Shown: positions 1 through 17,147 of the stretch, in pieces
How the letters are laid out: each line of letters begins with the position of its first letter
Numbering within the stretch: position 1 is the first letter of the stretch
NCBI GenBank assembly: GCA_949318235.1
Contig: OX439133.1
Span: 28,144,703 to 28,208,702 of the forward strand
DNA: 64,000 bases
Source: Ecdyonurus torrentis
Lineage: Eukaryota; Arthropoda; Insecta; Ephemeroptera; Heptageniidae
Direction: 5' to 3'
Translations under genes and position numbers: made by a program
Notes under the pieces: model-generated
What the model was told of the DNA's origin: nothing
Databases searched by the model: none
What the model saw: the letters and a program-made list of their open reading frames with translations, nothing else

Positions 1-1121
<1,121 letters not shown>

Positions 1122-1373
1122 ATATATATATTTATATATATATAAGGTACGTAATTTGTGTAATATATATACATTTACCTTCATAACTACATTGAATATT
1201 TAAACATTCAGATGCTTAACAAAGTTTAAACTTACCGCAGTGTTTGGCTTGTTTGTAGTTTGTGTGGCCAACTTTACCTGAATCATGTTGACATTTATTA
1301 TATTGATTGAATGATTTTAAATAGCTTATCTAATGATTACCTTTAATTTTCCCATTTCCTACCTCACACCTTT

Positions 1374-1614
1374 TCTCCCTCCCTCCCTCCCTCCCTCCCT
1401 CCCTCCCTCCCTCCCTCCCTCCCTCCCTCCCTCCCTCCCTCCCTCCCTCCCTCCCTCCCTCCCTCCCTCCCTCCCTCCCTCCCTCCCTCCCTCCCTCCCT
1501 CCCTCCCTCCCTCCCTCCCTCCCTCCCTCCCTCCCTCCCTCCCTCCCTCCCTCTCTCCCTCCCTCCCTCCCTTCCTCCCTCCCTCCCTCCCTCCCTCCCT
1601 CCCTCCCTCCCTTG
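1374..1614. repeat. (CCCT)n microsatellite
   Basis: About 60 units with two single-base interruptions. G/C-rich and strand-asymmetric, a candidate for G-quadruplex formation on the minus strand (GGGA units). Confidence 0.97.
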
Positions 1615-2408
1615 CAATAAATAGATAATTAAAATGTTAGTAAAAGATTTAAATTATCAGCTGGACGAGAGTAGCAATAAGATATATAAAACGCTATCTG
1701 ATAGTTTTATGTGTTATTTGTATTATTAATAGTTTGTATATTATAATTATCGTCATGTATATTGTATGAAGATGAGATGCAAAAGAGAGAGCAAGAGTCG
1801 TATAAACATAAGTGGCGCGCGAGCGATGTATTTGAGTGCAGCGGCTGCAGTGAGGCGAGCGGCACAAGCAGTCGGGAGAGAGAGAGAGAACGACTGTTTA
1901 TTATAGAAGCAATCATATAATTTCAATAGTAATAGTTACTGGTGAATGCTATTTTGGGTATACGGAGTGCATTTTTAGTGTTAAAAGGGCAGTTTAATGC
2001 AAATTGACCATTGCTCTCGGGAGGGGGGGTGCAATGTATTGCTTCAAAAAGCCACCACAATTAAGCTAAGCGTTGATTGTAAACGTTTGTGACGTCACAC
2101 GTAAGCTTTAATTATCTACGTTTAAAGCATGAAGTAACTGTGTACAAGCTTTTTAACATTAAGAACGTCGATTATACACGTGTAAATTTTAGTGTGTAAT
2201 GGAAAATAAATTTCAAATCAATGACGCTGACTAAATTAACATTGATTTTCGTGTACATCGCATAATATTACCTATTGTAAAATATGTTGTTGTTTTTGTT
2301 CAACATGTTCTATGCCTATAGGCATAGTGATTAGGCTTACATAATATAAAATGATACTCTCTATCTCAATGCAGTTTATAGGCCCCTTGCACATCCTTGT
2401 GCTTTGTC

Positions 2409-2641
2409 GCCATGTTTGTGGTGCCTAATTCATTGTCCAGCATAGGGGAAACGTAATTTTTCCTCATTGATCGCAAAATATAGTTATTTTGACTAAACAT
2501 TTTTCTGAAAATTTTCTAGGTCATGAGGAGCTAGAAATAAGGGTTAGATGGAGGTTTGAAGCTTCATTTGCTGTTAAAAAAATAAGAATGACGTTTTTCC
2601 TGTGCTGGCCTGTGTATTCCTAACCAACAAAATGGTGGCTT
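2409..2641. repeat. Degenerate hairpin element
   Basis: Inverted arms GCCATGTTTGTGGTGCC...CAGCATAGGGGAAACGT and ACGTTTTTCCTGTGCTGG...AAAATGGTGG. Related to motifs in the foldback arms (34.68-34.75 kb) and at 47.23-47.29 kb. Confidence 0.5.
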
Positions 2642-2675
2642 TTAAATATAAGTGCAACCGGTCTATAATTTTCTT

Positions 2676-2770
2676 AAATAAGAAAATTTATTGTCCGAAG
2701 GCAGTTCATAGTTACTTGTTAGTATTGATACAATAAGTTAGTCATTATTTACAATTAACATAATAATAAT
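2676..2770. repeat. Dispersed tail repeat, copy 1
   Basis: Contains GGCAGTTCATAGTTACTTG and an ATTTACAATTAACATAATAAT tail. Same family as the insertion inside the LINE at 55.8 kb and the copy near 10.64 kb. Confidence 0.5.
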
Positions 2771-3117
2771 AAATAAACAAAATATATTTATAACTTCAGT
2801 AATAAATTTTTAATACAGTTTTTGCACATTATTATCTTTTTAGCATCATAAAAAAGTTAAATGCCAGGCGTGATAATTTAGATAATAAATTTTCCAAATT
2901 TGAGTGTTCAAATGAGAACATCAATTTCATTAATTTTTAAATTGGTGTCGGATAAAGTATGACATTCTTTATATATTATATTTTTTCAATAGAATTTTAA
3001 ATAATGTATTATTTTTTAAATTTCTAAGTATTGATTTAATGGTAGACTATTATAAATTTTTGCTGTTTTATAATATGGGCTACATTTAATATCATATGTT
3101 AGAGTTTGTAATAGTAA

Positions 3118-4562
3118 TAATAATAGTTCTTTATTGGGCTTAAGATTGTGAATAGTACATACATACAAAAAAATACAAAAACAACAAGTAAGTAACCCAA
3201 CGGGTGATGAGAAAAAGGCAAAATGCCTATACACTATAGTGATCTCAAACCTTTATCAGAAAAACTGCTTCGTCAATAAATAACATATATATAAAAACAA
3301 ACATATTAACAATTAGACAAGAGGTTATAGATTACAATGGTAGAGGGGCTCTAGCCATAACTGGCAATGCGTTATACAAAGAAACAACTCTGGGAAGAAA
3401 TGAACTTGTATAAGCAGAGTCGCCCCTTGGACAATCCAAAGTAATAGAACTACCGCGTAAGCCAGAGTGCCTCTCTTTATTAATTTATTTACATCGAAGA
3501 CATTAAGGTCATGCTTATTGGAAAAACACGATGATAAGAATTTGATATCAATGCTTTTCCAAAGATCAGTGATATTTTGCAATTTACATTTTGATAGTCT
3601 AATAATACTGTTATCACACTTAGAAAACTTTGAATAACCTAGAATAAAACGAGTAGCACGACCTTGTATAAGCTCAAGATTTACAGTGTTCGTGAGAGTA
3701 CCAGGATGCCAGGCGGGAGTACCATAGCACAGGATAGACCGAACAAGTGCTATGTACATCATACGCTTAGCATGAAACGTACATTTTGAGAAGCACCTGC
3801 CTAGCATACCAAGCACTCAAGAACATTTTTTACGGTCATTTTCAGTATGCAAATTCTATTTAAGATTATTCATTATGTATAAACCTAGCAATTTCAAATT
3901 TGAATTTTCAGGAATAGACACATCATTAATAAAGTAACTAGATAGAATCGGATTATAAGAGCGAGATAGTCTGATGTGACAGCTTTTACTTGCATTTAAA
4001 TACATAAAATTATTTTTACACCAAATAGACAAGGAATTCAAATCATTCTGCAAAGCTAAAACATCAGACTGCGATTTTATAACTTTATACAAAGTACTAT
4101 CATCAGCATACTGGCTAATTTCAGACTGGACACAATTAGGTAGGTCTAACATAAACACAGAAAATAAAAAAGGTCCGGTCACAGAACCTTGAGGAACACC
4201 CGAGGTGACTCTCACAGACTCAGAAATAAAGCCTCCGAAAACCACCCTCTGTGATCTGCCGGAAAGAAAGCTCTTGATCCAAGCAAGTAAATTACTACGA
4301 ATGTAAAAAGCCCAAAGCTTGTCACCGAGGCGATAATGAGGTATTGAATCAAAAGCCTTAGACAAATCCAAAGCAATAACATCAACTTGTTTGACATCCT
4401 TTAAACACATATTAAAATACCAGTCATTAAGAACATGCGTTAGCATAGTTGAACACGATCTGCCAAGAATAAAGCCATGTTGATTTTTATTAAGAATATT
4501 GTTTACCCTTAAAGGTGACAAAATATGTTTAGAAATTACCCTCTCTAAAGTATCCTCTCGAA
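3118..4562 (-). mobile_element. 5'-truncated, degenerate non-LTR retrotransposon (CR1/Jockey-like reverse transcriptase)
   Basis: Read on the minus strand the fragment opens inside the RT domain (ERILERVISKHI, NQHGFILGRSC), continues with VDVIALDLSKAFDSIPH (catalytic Asp), SGVPQGSV, and SQYADDSTLYK (the YADD-type active site), and ends with thumb/C-terminal motifs (LVRSILCYGTPAW; a frame-shifted SAYTSSFLPRVVSLYNALP). At least two frameshifts break it near 3.83 and 3.45 kb. The 3' end finishes in CAATAAAGAACTATTATTATT, the A/T-repeat tail usual for these elements. No endonuclease remains. A dead copy; clade assignment is approximate. Confidence 0.85.
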
Positions 4563-5189
4563 AGTTTATATAATATAGTCTATGCTAATTTTCTTCTGAC
4601 TGTGTGTCATTACTTTGGGACATGTGCAAATACAATGTATAAATAACATTCCTGTATTAAAAACACATTAAAAAAATGTTTGTTATTTTTCAACATTATA
4701 AATACTTTATGGAAAAAGCATAATACAAATAATTCATTACTCATTACAAAATTATTATAAACAAAATTTTTAACCTATTTTCTGTTACCTAAACAGGAAA
4801 TGTTTATACCTATAATTGAATATATTTACTTTACTATAAAAAATAATAATAATAAATATTTTTTATTAGAGACCAAAAAAGTACAAACCCACTTACATTG
4901 TCCTCTGACTTTCTTTAAACAATATATACTTGTCAGAGTATTTCTTCATTATATTTAAATATAAACAATTAACATAAACACAAAAAAAGAAGGAATCATA
5001 TAAATAATATTGTGATTGTAATTGTACAATCTTTCATGGGCTATACAGAAGAGAACCTAATACCCCATGAGGTTACTGGAAAAGACTCTGAGAATCCATA
5101 CACATTTTGTGTCCAGTCAACCTTGGCTGCAAATTGTTCTTGTGTTATCTAGGGCTCTTATATTTACCTAGTCTACAGCAAGTTTGGTT
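4563..5189. other. AT-rich DNA between LINE and SINE, nothing seen
   Basis: Stops in all frames at short spacing; no recognisable repeat. Confidence 0.5.
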
Positions 5190-5505
5190 ATAGGTGATGA
5201 TGAATGGATAGGCAGGAAATATGAGTGAAATGGTGAACCGTCCCGAGATTCTCTCTATTGCGTGATGTAGGGTCACTACTGCCTACATCAGGACGATCGG
5301 AGACATGCATACACACAGGCATACACACCTCTCCTACCGATGACTCATGACACAATAGCACACGCATCAACCTCATATGCAAAGATCACAAGTGCACTCC
5401 GCCAGCATACACGGCCTTGTAAAAGCCGCACAGCCTGGGAGTCGAACCAGTGACCCTTCGCACACGAAGCAGACACGCTACCACTGCGCCACGGCCTCGG
5501 ATAAA
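5190..5505 (-). mobile_element. tRNA-derived SINE
   Basis: The minus-strand head has perfect pol III promoter boxes: A box TGGCGCAGTGG (5491-5481) and B box GGTTCGACTCC (5448-5438), inside a tRNA-like fold with a CTTCG/CGAAG anticodon-arm hairpin. A non-tRNA body of roughly 240 bp follows. The acceptor stem and anticodon loop are not those of a working tRNA. Body end is approximate. Confidence 0.7.
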
Positions 5506-5509
5506 ATAT

Positions 5510-6470
5510 AGACTTGTAATGCTTTCAATATACAATATAATATTTGAGAGAAATAAATGTGATTTTACTGATATTATTGCTGACGTACATTTATATCATA
5601 TAAAAACTCTTTATCTTTTATATTTTATAACGTATTTATATCCTTTATAACACATTTTTATATAATTTATAAAACATCAATATATCATTTTTAATACTTC
5701 CACCCCCCCCCCCCCCTATTTATGACCTTATTGAAATACACATTATAACAATTATATAGTAATAGTTTAGTAGTTAATATGAAATTAAAAACAATTTTTT
5801 ATCCGTTTTTAATAGAACACGGCGATAATTCAACAATTCAATGTATGACATATTTTTATTTTTAATTAAATTATTTTATCATTAAATAATTAAGACATAC
5901 GTTGATTTGACTATATGACTTCGTTTATATGACTTTACATGAGTTTACATTTTTACGTAACTACGTGATTACATAAACACATACGATACAGGAGCACACA
6001 CGCGACACAGGCCACAAATGAGATCCTCCCTTGCGGAGAGAAATATACATACAACGCGGCCGGTGCTGAATGCATGCTCCCGCACCATATACGTTTCTCC
6101 CGCACCATATATTTTATTATACACTTTTTTTTTTTTAAGAAATAAAATTTTAAAGAGGTAATGGCTTTTTTTTTTTAGAAGAATTAAGTTAATTTATTTT
6201 TGGAATGGTTTTTTGATTCTATGTTGTAAAATATATCAGGTAAATTATTCAACAGCTTTGATCCTTTAAGAGCAAACAGATAACATTCAAAAGATAACAT
6301 TTGAATTACCAGGACAAATATATTGCTGATATTAATTAAAAGGAAAAGAAGAGATAGAGTAGTTACATTACTGTAACTAATTTATGAGAGTTATAACTAA
6401 TTTGGCTTTCAATTTTGTTTTACTTGGTTTATAATTTTTATATTTTTTGTTTTCCTGTCTTTATTGTATA
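5510..6470. other. AT-rich DNA with homopolymer runs, no gene seen
   Basis: A C-run at 5703-5716 and T-runs near 6.12 and 6.17 kb. Two CTCCCGCACCATATA motifs near 6.08-6.11 kb are a local direct repeat. Confidence 0.5.
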
Positions 6471-6471
6471 A

Positions 6472-6476
6472 TACAC

Positions 6477-6546
<70 letters not shown>
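6472..6546. repeat. (CA)n microsatellite
   Basis: Uninterrupted but for one AAAC. Confidence 0.95.
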
Positions 6547-6550
<4 letters not shown>

Positions 6551-7075
6551 AAAAATGTACATTTTAATCAGTTCGAACACCCGCCCGGGACAAAATCTTC
6601 GGGTGCTCGTGTTTTTGAAAATAGTCAACCCTGGTTTCGAGCTTTTAGCTCGAAAACGAGCTATTTCGAGTTGAGCTCGTGAATGACTCGTTAAAAAAAC
6701 GAGCTTTGGAAAATAAATCGAGCTAAAGAACAATTTTTGAAGAAAGCATAGAAAAAAAAGTTCCTAATTTTTGTTTAAAATGGTGTTTTTAATATTCTAT
6801 CATGCATAATAGGCTGCATTTAAAATTGTATAATTTTTTATTTATTTTATTTATGCATATGTATCCTTCAAAAGCATTGTTTTCGTAATAAAAGTCAAGC
6901 TTTTTTCATCAAAATATAGTTTTCTAACTTCGGCTCAAATATCGAGCTTTCCGAGCTTTGGCTTCTTTTTAGAGTTTAAACTCGATATTAAGCTAATCCC
7001 AGGTTACAAGTCAAACAGGGCTAAACAATTTCAGCCCGGCCTAAAAATATTTCGAGTTTTTTACAGCTCTGATAA
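6547..7075. repeat. CGAG-motif stretch, probably an old repeat
   Basis: Many GAGCTCG, ACGAGCT and TCGAGCTTT motifs in both orientations (6590-6730 and 6930-7060) suggest a degraded inverted element interrupted by AT-rich DNA. No frame. Confidence 0.35.
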
Positions 7076-7077
7076 TA

Positions 7078-8275
7078 CAGGGTGTTTTTTTAAAAGCGCG
7101 CATTTTAAAACGCTAATTAAAATATGAAGAAATAAAATAAAATAAACTTTTTATATATCATTTTGTAGCCAAGGGTTAGACATTTTTAAAACTGTTCTTA
7201 AAAATAAAATTGATTGACCGGTTTTCTTGCACCGAGCGTCAACTTAAAAATGTGCTATTTTTTTTTCAAAGGGTCTTTTTTTCTGCAAAAATGATCAGAA
7301 ATTTGCTTTTTTAACTATCCTTTAATAACAATTAATGGAGTCTGTTGGCATAAATAAGATACCTATAGCACTCTTAACATGTTATGTGATAAAAATGGAA
7401 GGATGGGGCCACATTGGTATCAGGGTTAAGGTGAAAACTTTTGCTTTAAACATTGCTAAATTTGATTCAAAAAATTTTCTTCAATCCACTTTTTTTTTTT
7501 TTTTTTTTTTTTTACCCATTTTGTATGAATTTTAAATTTTATAACATTGTTTGTCACTTTAATTTTCTGTCAATTCTTACAAACTGGTTTGGTTTGATAA
7601 TTAAAACCTTAGGCATTTAATTTTAAACAACGGAAATTTTTAATTTGCATTTTCTTCATTTAAAAGTTGGTCCACATGGAAATCCGCACATTTCATTTGG
7701 TTTTTGCTGAATTCATGAATCCTTTGCATCTTGAATTTATTGAAGCCTTCATATTGATTTTTTTTAATGACTAAACCAAACATTACTTAGTTTTGAAAGA
7801 AAACTGTGAGTGCAAAGCCATTAGAAGAGAAACTAAAAACTTCGTTAAATCAATAAAAAAAAATCTCGAATTAGAGAAAATGTTGGCAAATTTAGCAATG
7901 TTTAACGCAAATATTTTCACCTTAACCCTGATACCAATGTGAACCCATCATTTCATTTCTATCACAGAACATGTTTAGAGTGCTATAGGTATCTTATTTA
8001 TGCCAACAGACTCCATTAATAATCAATAAAGGATAGTTAAAAAAGCAAATTTCTGATCATTTTTGCAGAAAAAAAAGACGGTTGGAAAAAAAAAATAGCA
8101 CATTTTTACGTTGACTCTCGGTGCAAGAAAACCAGTAAGTCAATTTTATTTTTAAGAACAGTTTTAAAAATGTCTAACCCTTGGCTACAAAATGATATAT
8201 AAAAAGTTTATTTTATTTTATTTCTTCATATTTTATTTTGCGTTTTAAAATGCGCGCTTTTAAAAAAACACCCTG
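7078..8275. mobile_element. 1.2-kb Tc1/mariner-type hairpin element
   Basis: Ends CAGGGTGTTTTTTTAAAAGC and its complement flanked by TA on both sides (7076-7077, 8276-8277), the target duplication of Tc1/mariner-type transposons. Arms of about 395 bp (7078-7475; 7875-8275) are near-identical inverted copies, loop about 400 bp. No transposase frame. A non-autonomous element. Confidence 0.8.
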
Positions 8276-8277
8276 TA

Positions 8278-9110
8278 TATAATATATTTATATGTATAAG
8301 ATCCTGATAAGCTCGTTTTCAATTTTTAAATCTTAATCAAATCTAAATTTTTTACCAAGATTTGAGCCAATTTCATAACTTAAACTTGATTTTAAGTTAA
8401 ATTAGGTGATTAAGTCAAATCTTTTGAGAAGAAATCAGATTGAGCTAAGTAGTTTTTTTAGCTCTTTTTCATGTTTAATATGCCGAAACTACCCAAATAA
8501 TAATTTAAATATGCATGTATTATAATGAACAAAATTACCTCTTTAAGTTTTTTTGTCTTTCTTCTTGATCACGTCAATGTTTTCTACTCAGGTATGTATT
8601 ACGATACATGTTTTAGAAAATACAAAATTGAGTATAATAAATCACAGTAATTATTTCACATATAATAACTGATCATGATGTATTATTTTTAAACTAATTC
8701 ATTCTCATAATATAAAAATTAAACATAGTTTTTATACTTTTTATTATATACATTTATTTTACAAAAAGGGCAAACGTGTGGTATCTGTTAGAATTGCATA
8801 ATAAATTACGCAAGAACCATAGAAATGTATAACTATATAGGAACAATTTGTTACCGTCACAATTTACGTCATTTGTACCGATTTCATCATACACATGTTA
8901 TTTTATTTTTTAAATTACAATTCACTGTCATATTTTGTAACATTTACTTGTCAGTTTAAAATGACATAACCATTTTAAATAATATTATAATGATACAATA
9001 TACACGTACAGTGTCCGACAAATAAGGGGCAACCATTTAAACTCAATATTTGTTTTTTTACCACGTCTAAATTAAATTGCAATATTTTTAAATATGTATT
9101 TTTCAGGTTA
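8278..9110. other. AT-rich DNA, nothing supported
   Basis: No coding or repeat signal that I can defend. Confidence 0.5.
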
Positions 9111-9111
9111 G

Positions 9112-9367
9112 AAAATCTTAACATAGAAGCAACACACTTATGTTTTACACAGACCTGCTATCAATTTGTTTTGAAAGTCCCACTAAATATACCCAAATTT
9201 AATTTATACAGTTGAAATACTCTTAGCCAATGAGAAAGCTCCATTTTTGTAGGTATAGCCAATCATATTGCTTAAAAATTTGGGTACTGTTAGCTGGTCT
9301 TTCAAAACCAATGTATTGCTGGGCTGCCTCAAACACGAGGATGTCGCTTCTCTGTTAAGGTTCTCTA
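9112..9367. repeat. Hairpin MITE of the CTTCTCTGTTAA family, degraded copy
   Basis: Ends TTAACATAGAAGCAACA and TGTCGCTTCTCTGTTAAGG; same family as the intact copy at 33.15 kb. A short frame here (LENLNREATSSCLRQ) is only its translated arm. Confidence 0.55.
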
Positions 9368-9548
9368 GTTCAGGTAGACAATCCATCTGATAACAATTAC
9401 ACTCTCTCTTCTCTCTCTCTCTCTCTCTATATCTCTCTCACTCTCTCTCTATCGCTTCTCAGTCCTGCCTTTCAAAAATTCTTATTATTATGTTTTGTAA
9501 TAAATATTTGCTTAAATAAATAAATAGATAAAAAAAATTAAAAAATAT

Positions 9549-10048
9549 ATGAATGAATGAATGAATGAATGAATGAATGAATGAATGAATGAATGAATGA
9601 ATGAATGAATGAATGAATGAATGAATGAATGAATGAATGAATGAATGAATGAATGAATGAATGAATGAATGAATGAATGAATGAATGAATGAATGAATGA
9701 ATGAATGAATGAATGAATGAATGAATGAATGAATGAATGAATGAATGAATGAATGAATGAATGAATGAATGAATGATTGAATGAATGAATGAATGAATGA
9801 ATGAACGAACGAATGAATGAACGAACGAAAGAATGAATGAATGAATGAATGAATGAATGAATGAATGAATGAATGAATGAATGAATGAATGAATGAATGA
9901 ATGAATGAATGAATGAATGAATGAATGAATGAATGAATGAATGAATGAATGAATGAATGAATGAATGAATGAATGAATGAATGAATGAATGAATGAATGA
10001 ATGAATGAATGAATGAATGAATGAATGAATGAATGAATGAATGAATGA
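9549..10048. repeat. (ATGA)n microsatellite, about 500 bp
   Basis: About 125 units, with a small cluster of variants (acgaacga, gattga) in the middle at 9776-9830. Confidence 0.98.
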
Positions 10049-10634
10049 GTAAATAAATAAATAAAATGGATAATTAAACAATATCTGTTCTAATTTGTAT
10101 TCAGATCATGATTCAGATTGTTAAAAACTGATGATTTTAATATTTTCATAGATTAGATTGATCTAGATAAGTGGGCAAATCTGGAGATAATTTAATCTTA
10201 TTTATTAATTTATTTTTTTTTTGTAGCAGCTATGCCTAAAAATTTTCTTTATACACGGAAAGTTAATAATAATTAAGGCAAGTTAAGGTAATAGGTAGAA
10301 ATATAACATTTAACACAGGTATTATTTTATTACAATAATTCCTGATGCAGGTAAAATATGCTACATTAGTGACTCATTTAGATTAAGTATTAAGTAGTAT
10401 TGTAGTTTATAACTGCCTGCTCCAATTTAAAGTGTACCTATTGAAAAATACAGGACACATTTACCTGCCTTAGGTAGCAATTTTTTTCCGTGTATATAAG
10501 AATTTCTTATCTTCACTCCATTATTTTTAATGGATATTTGAAGAAAGTGTTTTGACGTGCAAAAATCATGTGTTTTTCTCTTTAGTGAGTTTGTCTATGC
10601 CAGTGTGTAAGCCATTGATAAGTTTATAAGAAAT

Positions 10635-10740
10635 ACGACCCATGCAGGCAGTTTATAGTAACATTAAGTTTGTTACAACAAGCGTTTAGCTTTTAGCTAG
10701 GCATTATTTACAGTTAATATAATTGATAAATAAATAAGAT
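10635..10740. repeat. Dispersed tail repeat, copy 2
   Basis: GCAGGCAGTTTATAGTAACA through the ATTTACAGTTAATATAATTG tail matches the 55.8-kb and 2.7-kb copies. Confidence 0.5.
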
Positions 10741-11321
10741 ATTTAAATTTGAGTATGTGATAAAAATAAGTACACCTTTGGACAAAAGTTTCCAAACGAT
10801 TTGTATAGGCAACCTGCAACCAACCTATGCTATTTTTATGAGAAAACGCAGCGGGCACCGTTGCCCGTTCGCATATTTGGAAACCGTGTACACGTACAGA
10901 ATACAGCCTACCTGATTGGTCCATTTTGCTCGAGTTGAGTGTTCATTGGTCAATTTTGTTGTGCGCGGGCTGTTTTCAAAGTTGTCAGTGCTTGATCATT
11001 TTACAAATATACTCACACGTAAAACAAAAATTTAAGGCAAGTAGTACCTTTTGCAAATTCAATCTACATTTTAATCGTTATTTAATAATTTGCAGCGATA
11101 ATCGTCGTGCAAAGATGCTAAGTATAAATGTTTTCACTTTTTGTTTCGCAATATTGAGCACAGAAAAGCAAATATATAAAGAACAATATATAGAAGAATA
11201 TATAGAACAATACATATCTATAAATAATTAAGAAGTTTTAGATATGTTCTTAAATTCTAATCAATAAGCATTGTTATATACACTCGCCGCCAAAAAAAAA
11301 ATTGACCTCAAGGAACTCATG

Positions 11322-12324
11322 TGGGCTTTACGGAAACTAAACATGTGATAGTACTACTTTTTCCCGCCTTTTTTGGTGCCGCGTATTTTGAATGACAAAT
11401 GCAGAAATAAGGCTAATGGGACGACTAAAGACCCCAAAGACATGTCAAAATCATCGCTAAAGACGCTAGATAATTTATTGAAGGTATTTCACGCAAGAAA
11501 ACATCAAATTACGAGGAAAACGTGCAGTAAATTGAAATAATACGTCTTAAAATTTGTATCGTCACTGAATACTTTGGCGCAATTTTATCCATGGCGCGTG
11601 ACTTAAATAGTGAGAAAGAAAACAGTCCAGAAGGGTTTATTTAGCCACACTCAAACATATTAGTGTAACAAAAACTAAAGAAACAGACACTGAAATGTAT
11701 TTATCAACGTAATAAAAACATTTAAGATGAATTTTAGGTGTAATATTATGATTATTGCTGCACAGCTATCGGTTTGCCGAGACGGTCGTGCTTCTCTAAA
11801 TGGCCGATAGGTGGCAGTAATAAAGTAGAAGCTACAACCATCTATCGGTCATTTAGAGAGGCATTTGATCAAACAGATAGCTGTGCAGCAATAATCATAA
11901 TATTACACCTAAAATTCATCTTAAATGTTTTTATTTTACGTTGATAAATACATTTCAGTGTCTGTTTCTTTAGTTTAGTACACTAATATGTTTGAGTGTA
12001 GCTAAATAAACCCTTCTGGACTGTTTTATTTCTCACTATTTAAGTCACGCGCCATGGATAAAATTGCGCCAAAGTATTCAGTGACGATACAAATTTTAAG
12101 ACGTATAATTTCAATTTACTGCACGTTTTCCTCCTAATTTGATGTTTTCTTGCGTGAAATACCTTTAATAAATTATCTAGCGTTTTTAGCGATGATTTTG
12201 ACATGTCTTTGGGGTCTTTAGTCGTCCCATTAGCCTTATTTCTGCATTTGTCATTCAAAATACGCGGCACCAAAAAAGGCGGGAAAAAGTAGTACTATCA
12301 CATGTTTAGTTTCCGTAAAGCCCA
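11322..12324. repeat. Inner 1.0-kb palindrome, probably an inserted hairpin element
   Basis: TGGGCTTTACGGAAACTAAA at the left end matches the complement of the right end; arms of about 440-480 bp meet near 11.82 kb, with a short centre holding two copies of a sequence around CTATCGG. It sits inside the outer inverted repeat. Possible 3-bp duplication ATG at its borders, weak. Confidence 0.8.
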
Positions 12325-13100
12325 ATGAATGCTACTGCTACGTTGTATAATGTAGCGCCGAGGCATCCACGTTTCCACTCGCTATTTCCTTGTATCAATA
12401 CAACAACTTTGACATCTAGGAACATGTGGGTGTGATGGTCTGGTGGAAGTGTGCCAGAATCTCATGTCAGAGGTCTTCGGTTCTAATCTTCATAGATTTT
12501 TTTTTTATAATATACGATAAATTAACTTTTTTTTTAACAGTAATACATTATATCATTTAAAAAAGAATTAATACAGATCCAAAATGTACGTAATTTATAT
12601 TCTACATTATTATATTGTAGTCATCACATCAGATGTTACTATTTACTTTGAAATAAAATGAGAAAATGTATCATTATGATTTATGGTATTATAAATATAT
12701 TATATTATCATACACGTATATCTGTTGTTTGTTGAATGGGTGTGTTAGTGCAGTAGTATACACGAGAAACTTTTCAAAATAAATACTGAACCTTTGATGT
12801 AAGAAAATATACTTTAGTTAGGGTGGCGTGAGAGTAACATCTCTGTATTTTGACATGGGCGACCAGCGTTCGATTCCCTATATATTATTCATTTTTTGTG
12901 TTTTGCTTGATTATTTTTTTATGTTATAGATATTAATTGTAAAATAATTTTTATCATATACTAACTTAACTGTGTCTTTTAACTTTTAAGTCTGGGAAAA
13001 ATTTAACAACCATTTAATGAAATAATGTAAATTTATTTTCCTTTATTAAGTGCAAAAAGCAAAAAATACATTAATATAAATTACAATTAATATCTATAAC
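12325..13100. other. AT-rich DNA inside the outer palindrome
   Basis: Two short motifs (GTGGGTGTGATGGTCTGGTG near 12.43 kb and TTAGGGTGGCGTGAGAG near 12.82 kb) look like degenerate tRNA-like halves but lack paired boxes. Confidence 0.4.
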
Positions 13101-13289
13101 AAAAGGTCCTACTTGCCTTAAATTTTTGTTTTACGTGTGAGTATATTTGTAAAATGATCAAGCACTGACAACTTTTGAAAACAGCCCGCGCACAACAAAA
13201 TTAACCAATGAACACTCAACTCGAGCAAAATGGACCAATCAGGTAGGCTGTATTCTGTACGTGTACACGGTTTCCAAATATGCGCCCCG

Positions 13290-15363
<2,074 letters not shown>

Positions 15364-15775
15364 AAAAAAAATAAGATATTTGAAATAATTTATCATAATT
15401 TAAATGTCTAAGTATTGATGATAGACAATCATATATTTTTGTTGTAATGTAATATGAGATTCTTTCGTATTATTTTGATTTGTGTTTAAGGACGGAAACT
15501 TTCATTGAACTTTGTGTGTAATAATTAAGAATTTTGTTGTTACTTATAAAAAATGATGGATTATTTCTTTTAAATAATGCACAAACATGAATAAAAATTG
15601 AAAGTACCCTTAACAATTTTATTTTAGAAAATTTACTTCTACATGAATCTAAATATTTTAAGTTTATTAAAGTTCTTACTGCATACTTTGATACGTTAGA
15701 ATAATAATTTCGTATTATTTTCTTCAGATCCCCAAAACATATAATATTAAAATGAAGCGTACCGGTTAACTGCAC

Positions 15776-15955
15776 GGGGGATAAGCTAAGGGTCCCCTAA
15801 TTTAACATTACGCTTATTGGAGAAAACACATGGTATGTTTTGTGATTTTTTAGATAACTACTCCACCGATTTCGTAGAAAATTAAATGAGTAATACTAAA
15901 TATATTTTTACGTGTTAGAAAGTTTTAGGAAAAAAAAAATTTTAACCGATTACCT
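15776..15955. repeat. Dispersed repeat shared with 60.06 kb
   Basis: GGATAAGCTAAGGGTCCCCT, AACATTACGCTTATTGG, AACTACTCCACCGATTTC, TTAACCGATTACC. Confidence 0.6.

Positions 15956-17147
<1,192 letters not shown>

Larger units (their letters stand above)
10870..13284. repeat. Outer inverted repeat of a nested palindrome
   Basis: Arms 10870-11053 and 13101-13284 are near-identical inverted copies (gcatatttggaaaccgtgta ... atttaaggcaagtag). Between them lie a second palindrome and about 0.8 kb of other DNA. Arm mismatches are few, so the structure is fairly young. Confidence 0.8.

Noticed and set aside
1330..1620. Frames of GGRE and LPPS repeats
   Set aside because: (CCCT)n microsatellite; open on both strands, as expected of a 4-nt repeat without stops.
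3016..3234. 72-codon minus-strand frame with hydrophobic stretch
   Set aside because: Overlaps the 3' end of the LINE fragment and lies in its untranslated tail.
5438..5491. Functional tRNA gene
   Set aside because: Perfect A and B boxes, but the acceptor stem and anticodon loop do not fit a canonical tRNA and a long non-tRNA body follows; treated as a SINE.
9512..10081. 189-codon frame (FIHS repeats)
   Set aside because: It is the (ATGA)n microsatellite read on the minus strand; no start context or splice signals.
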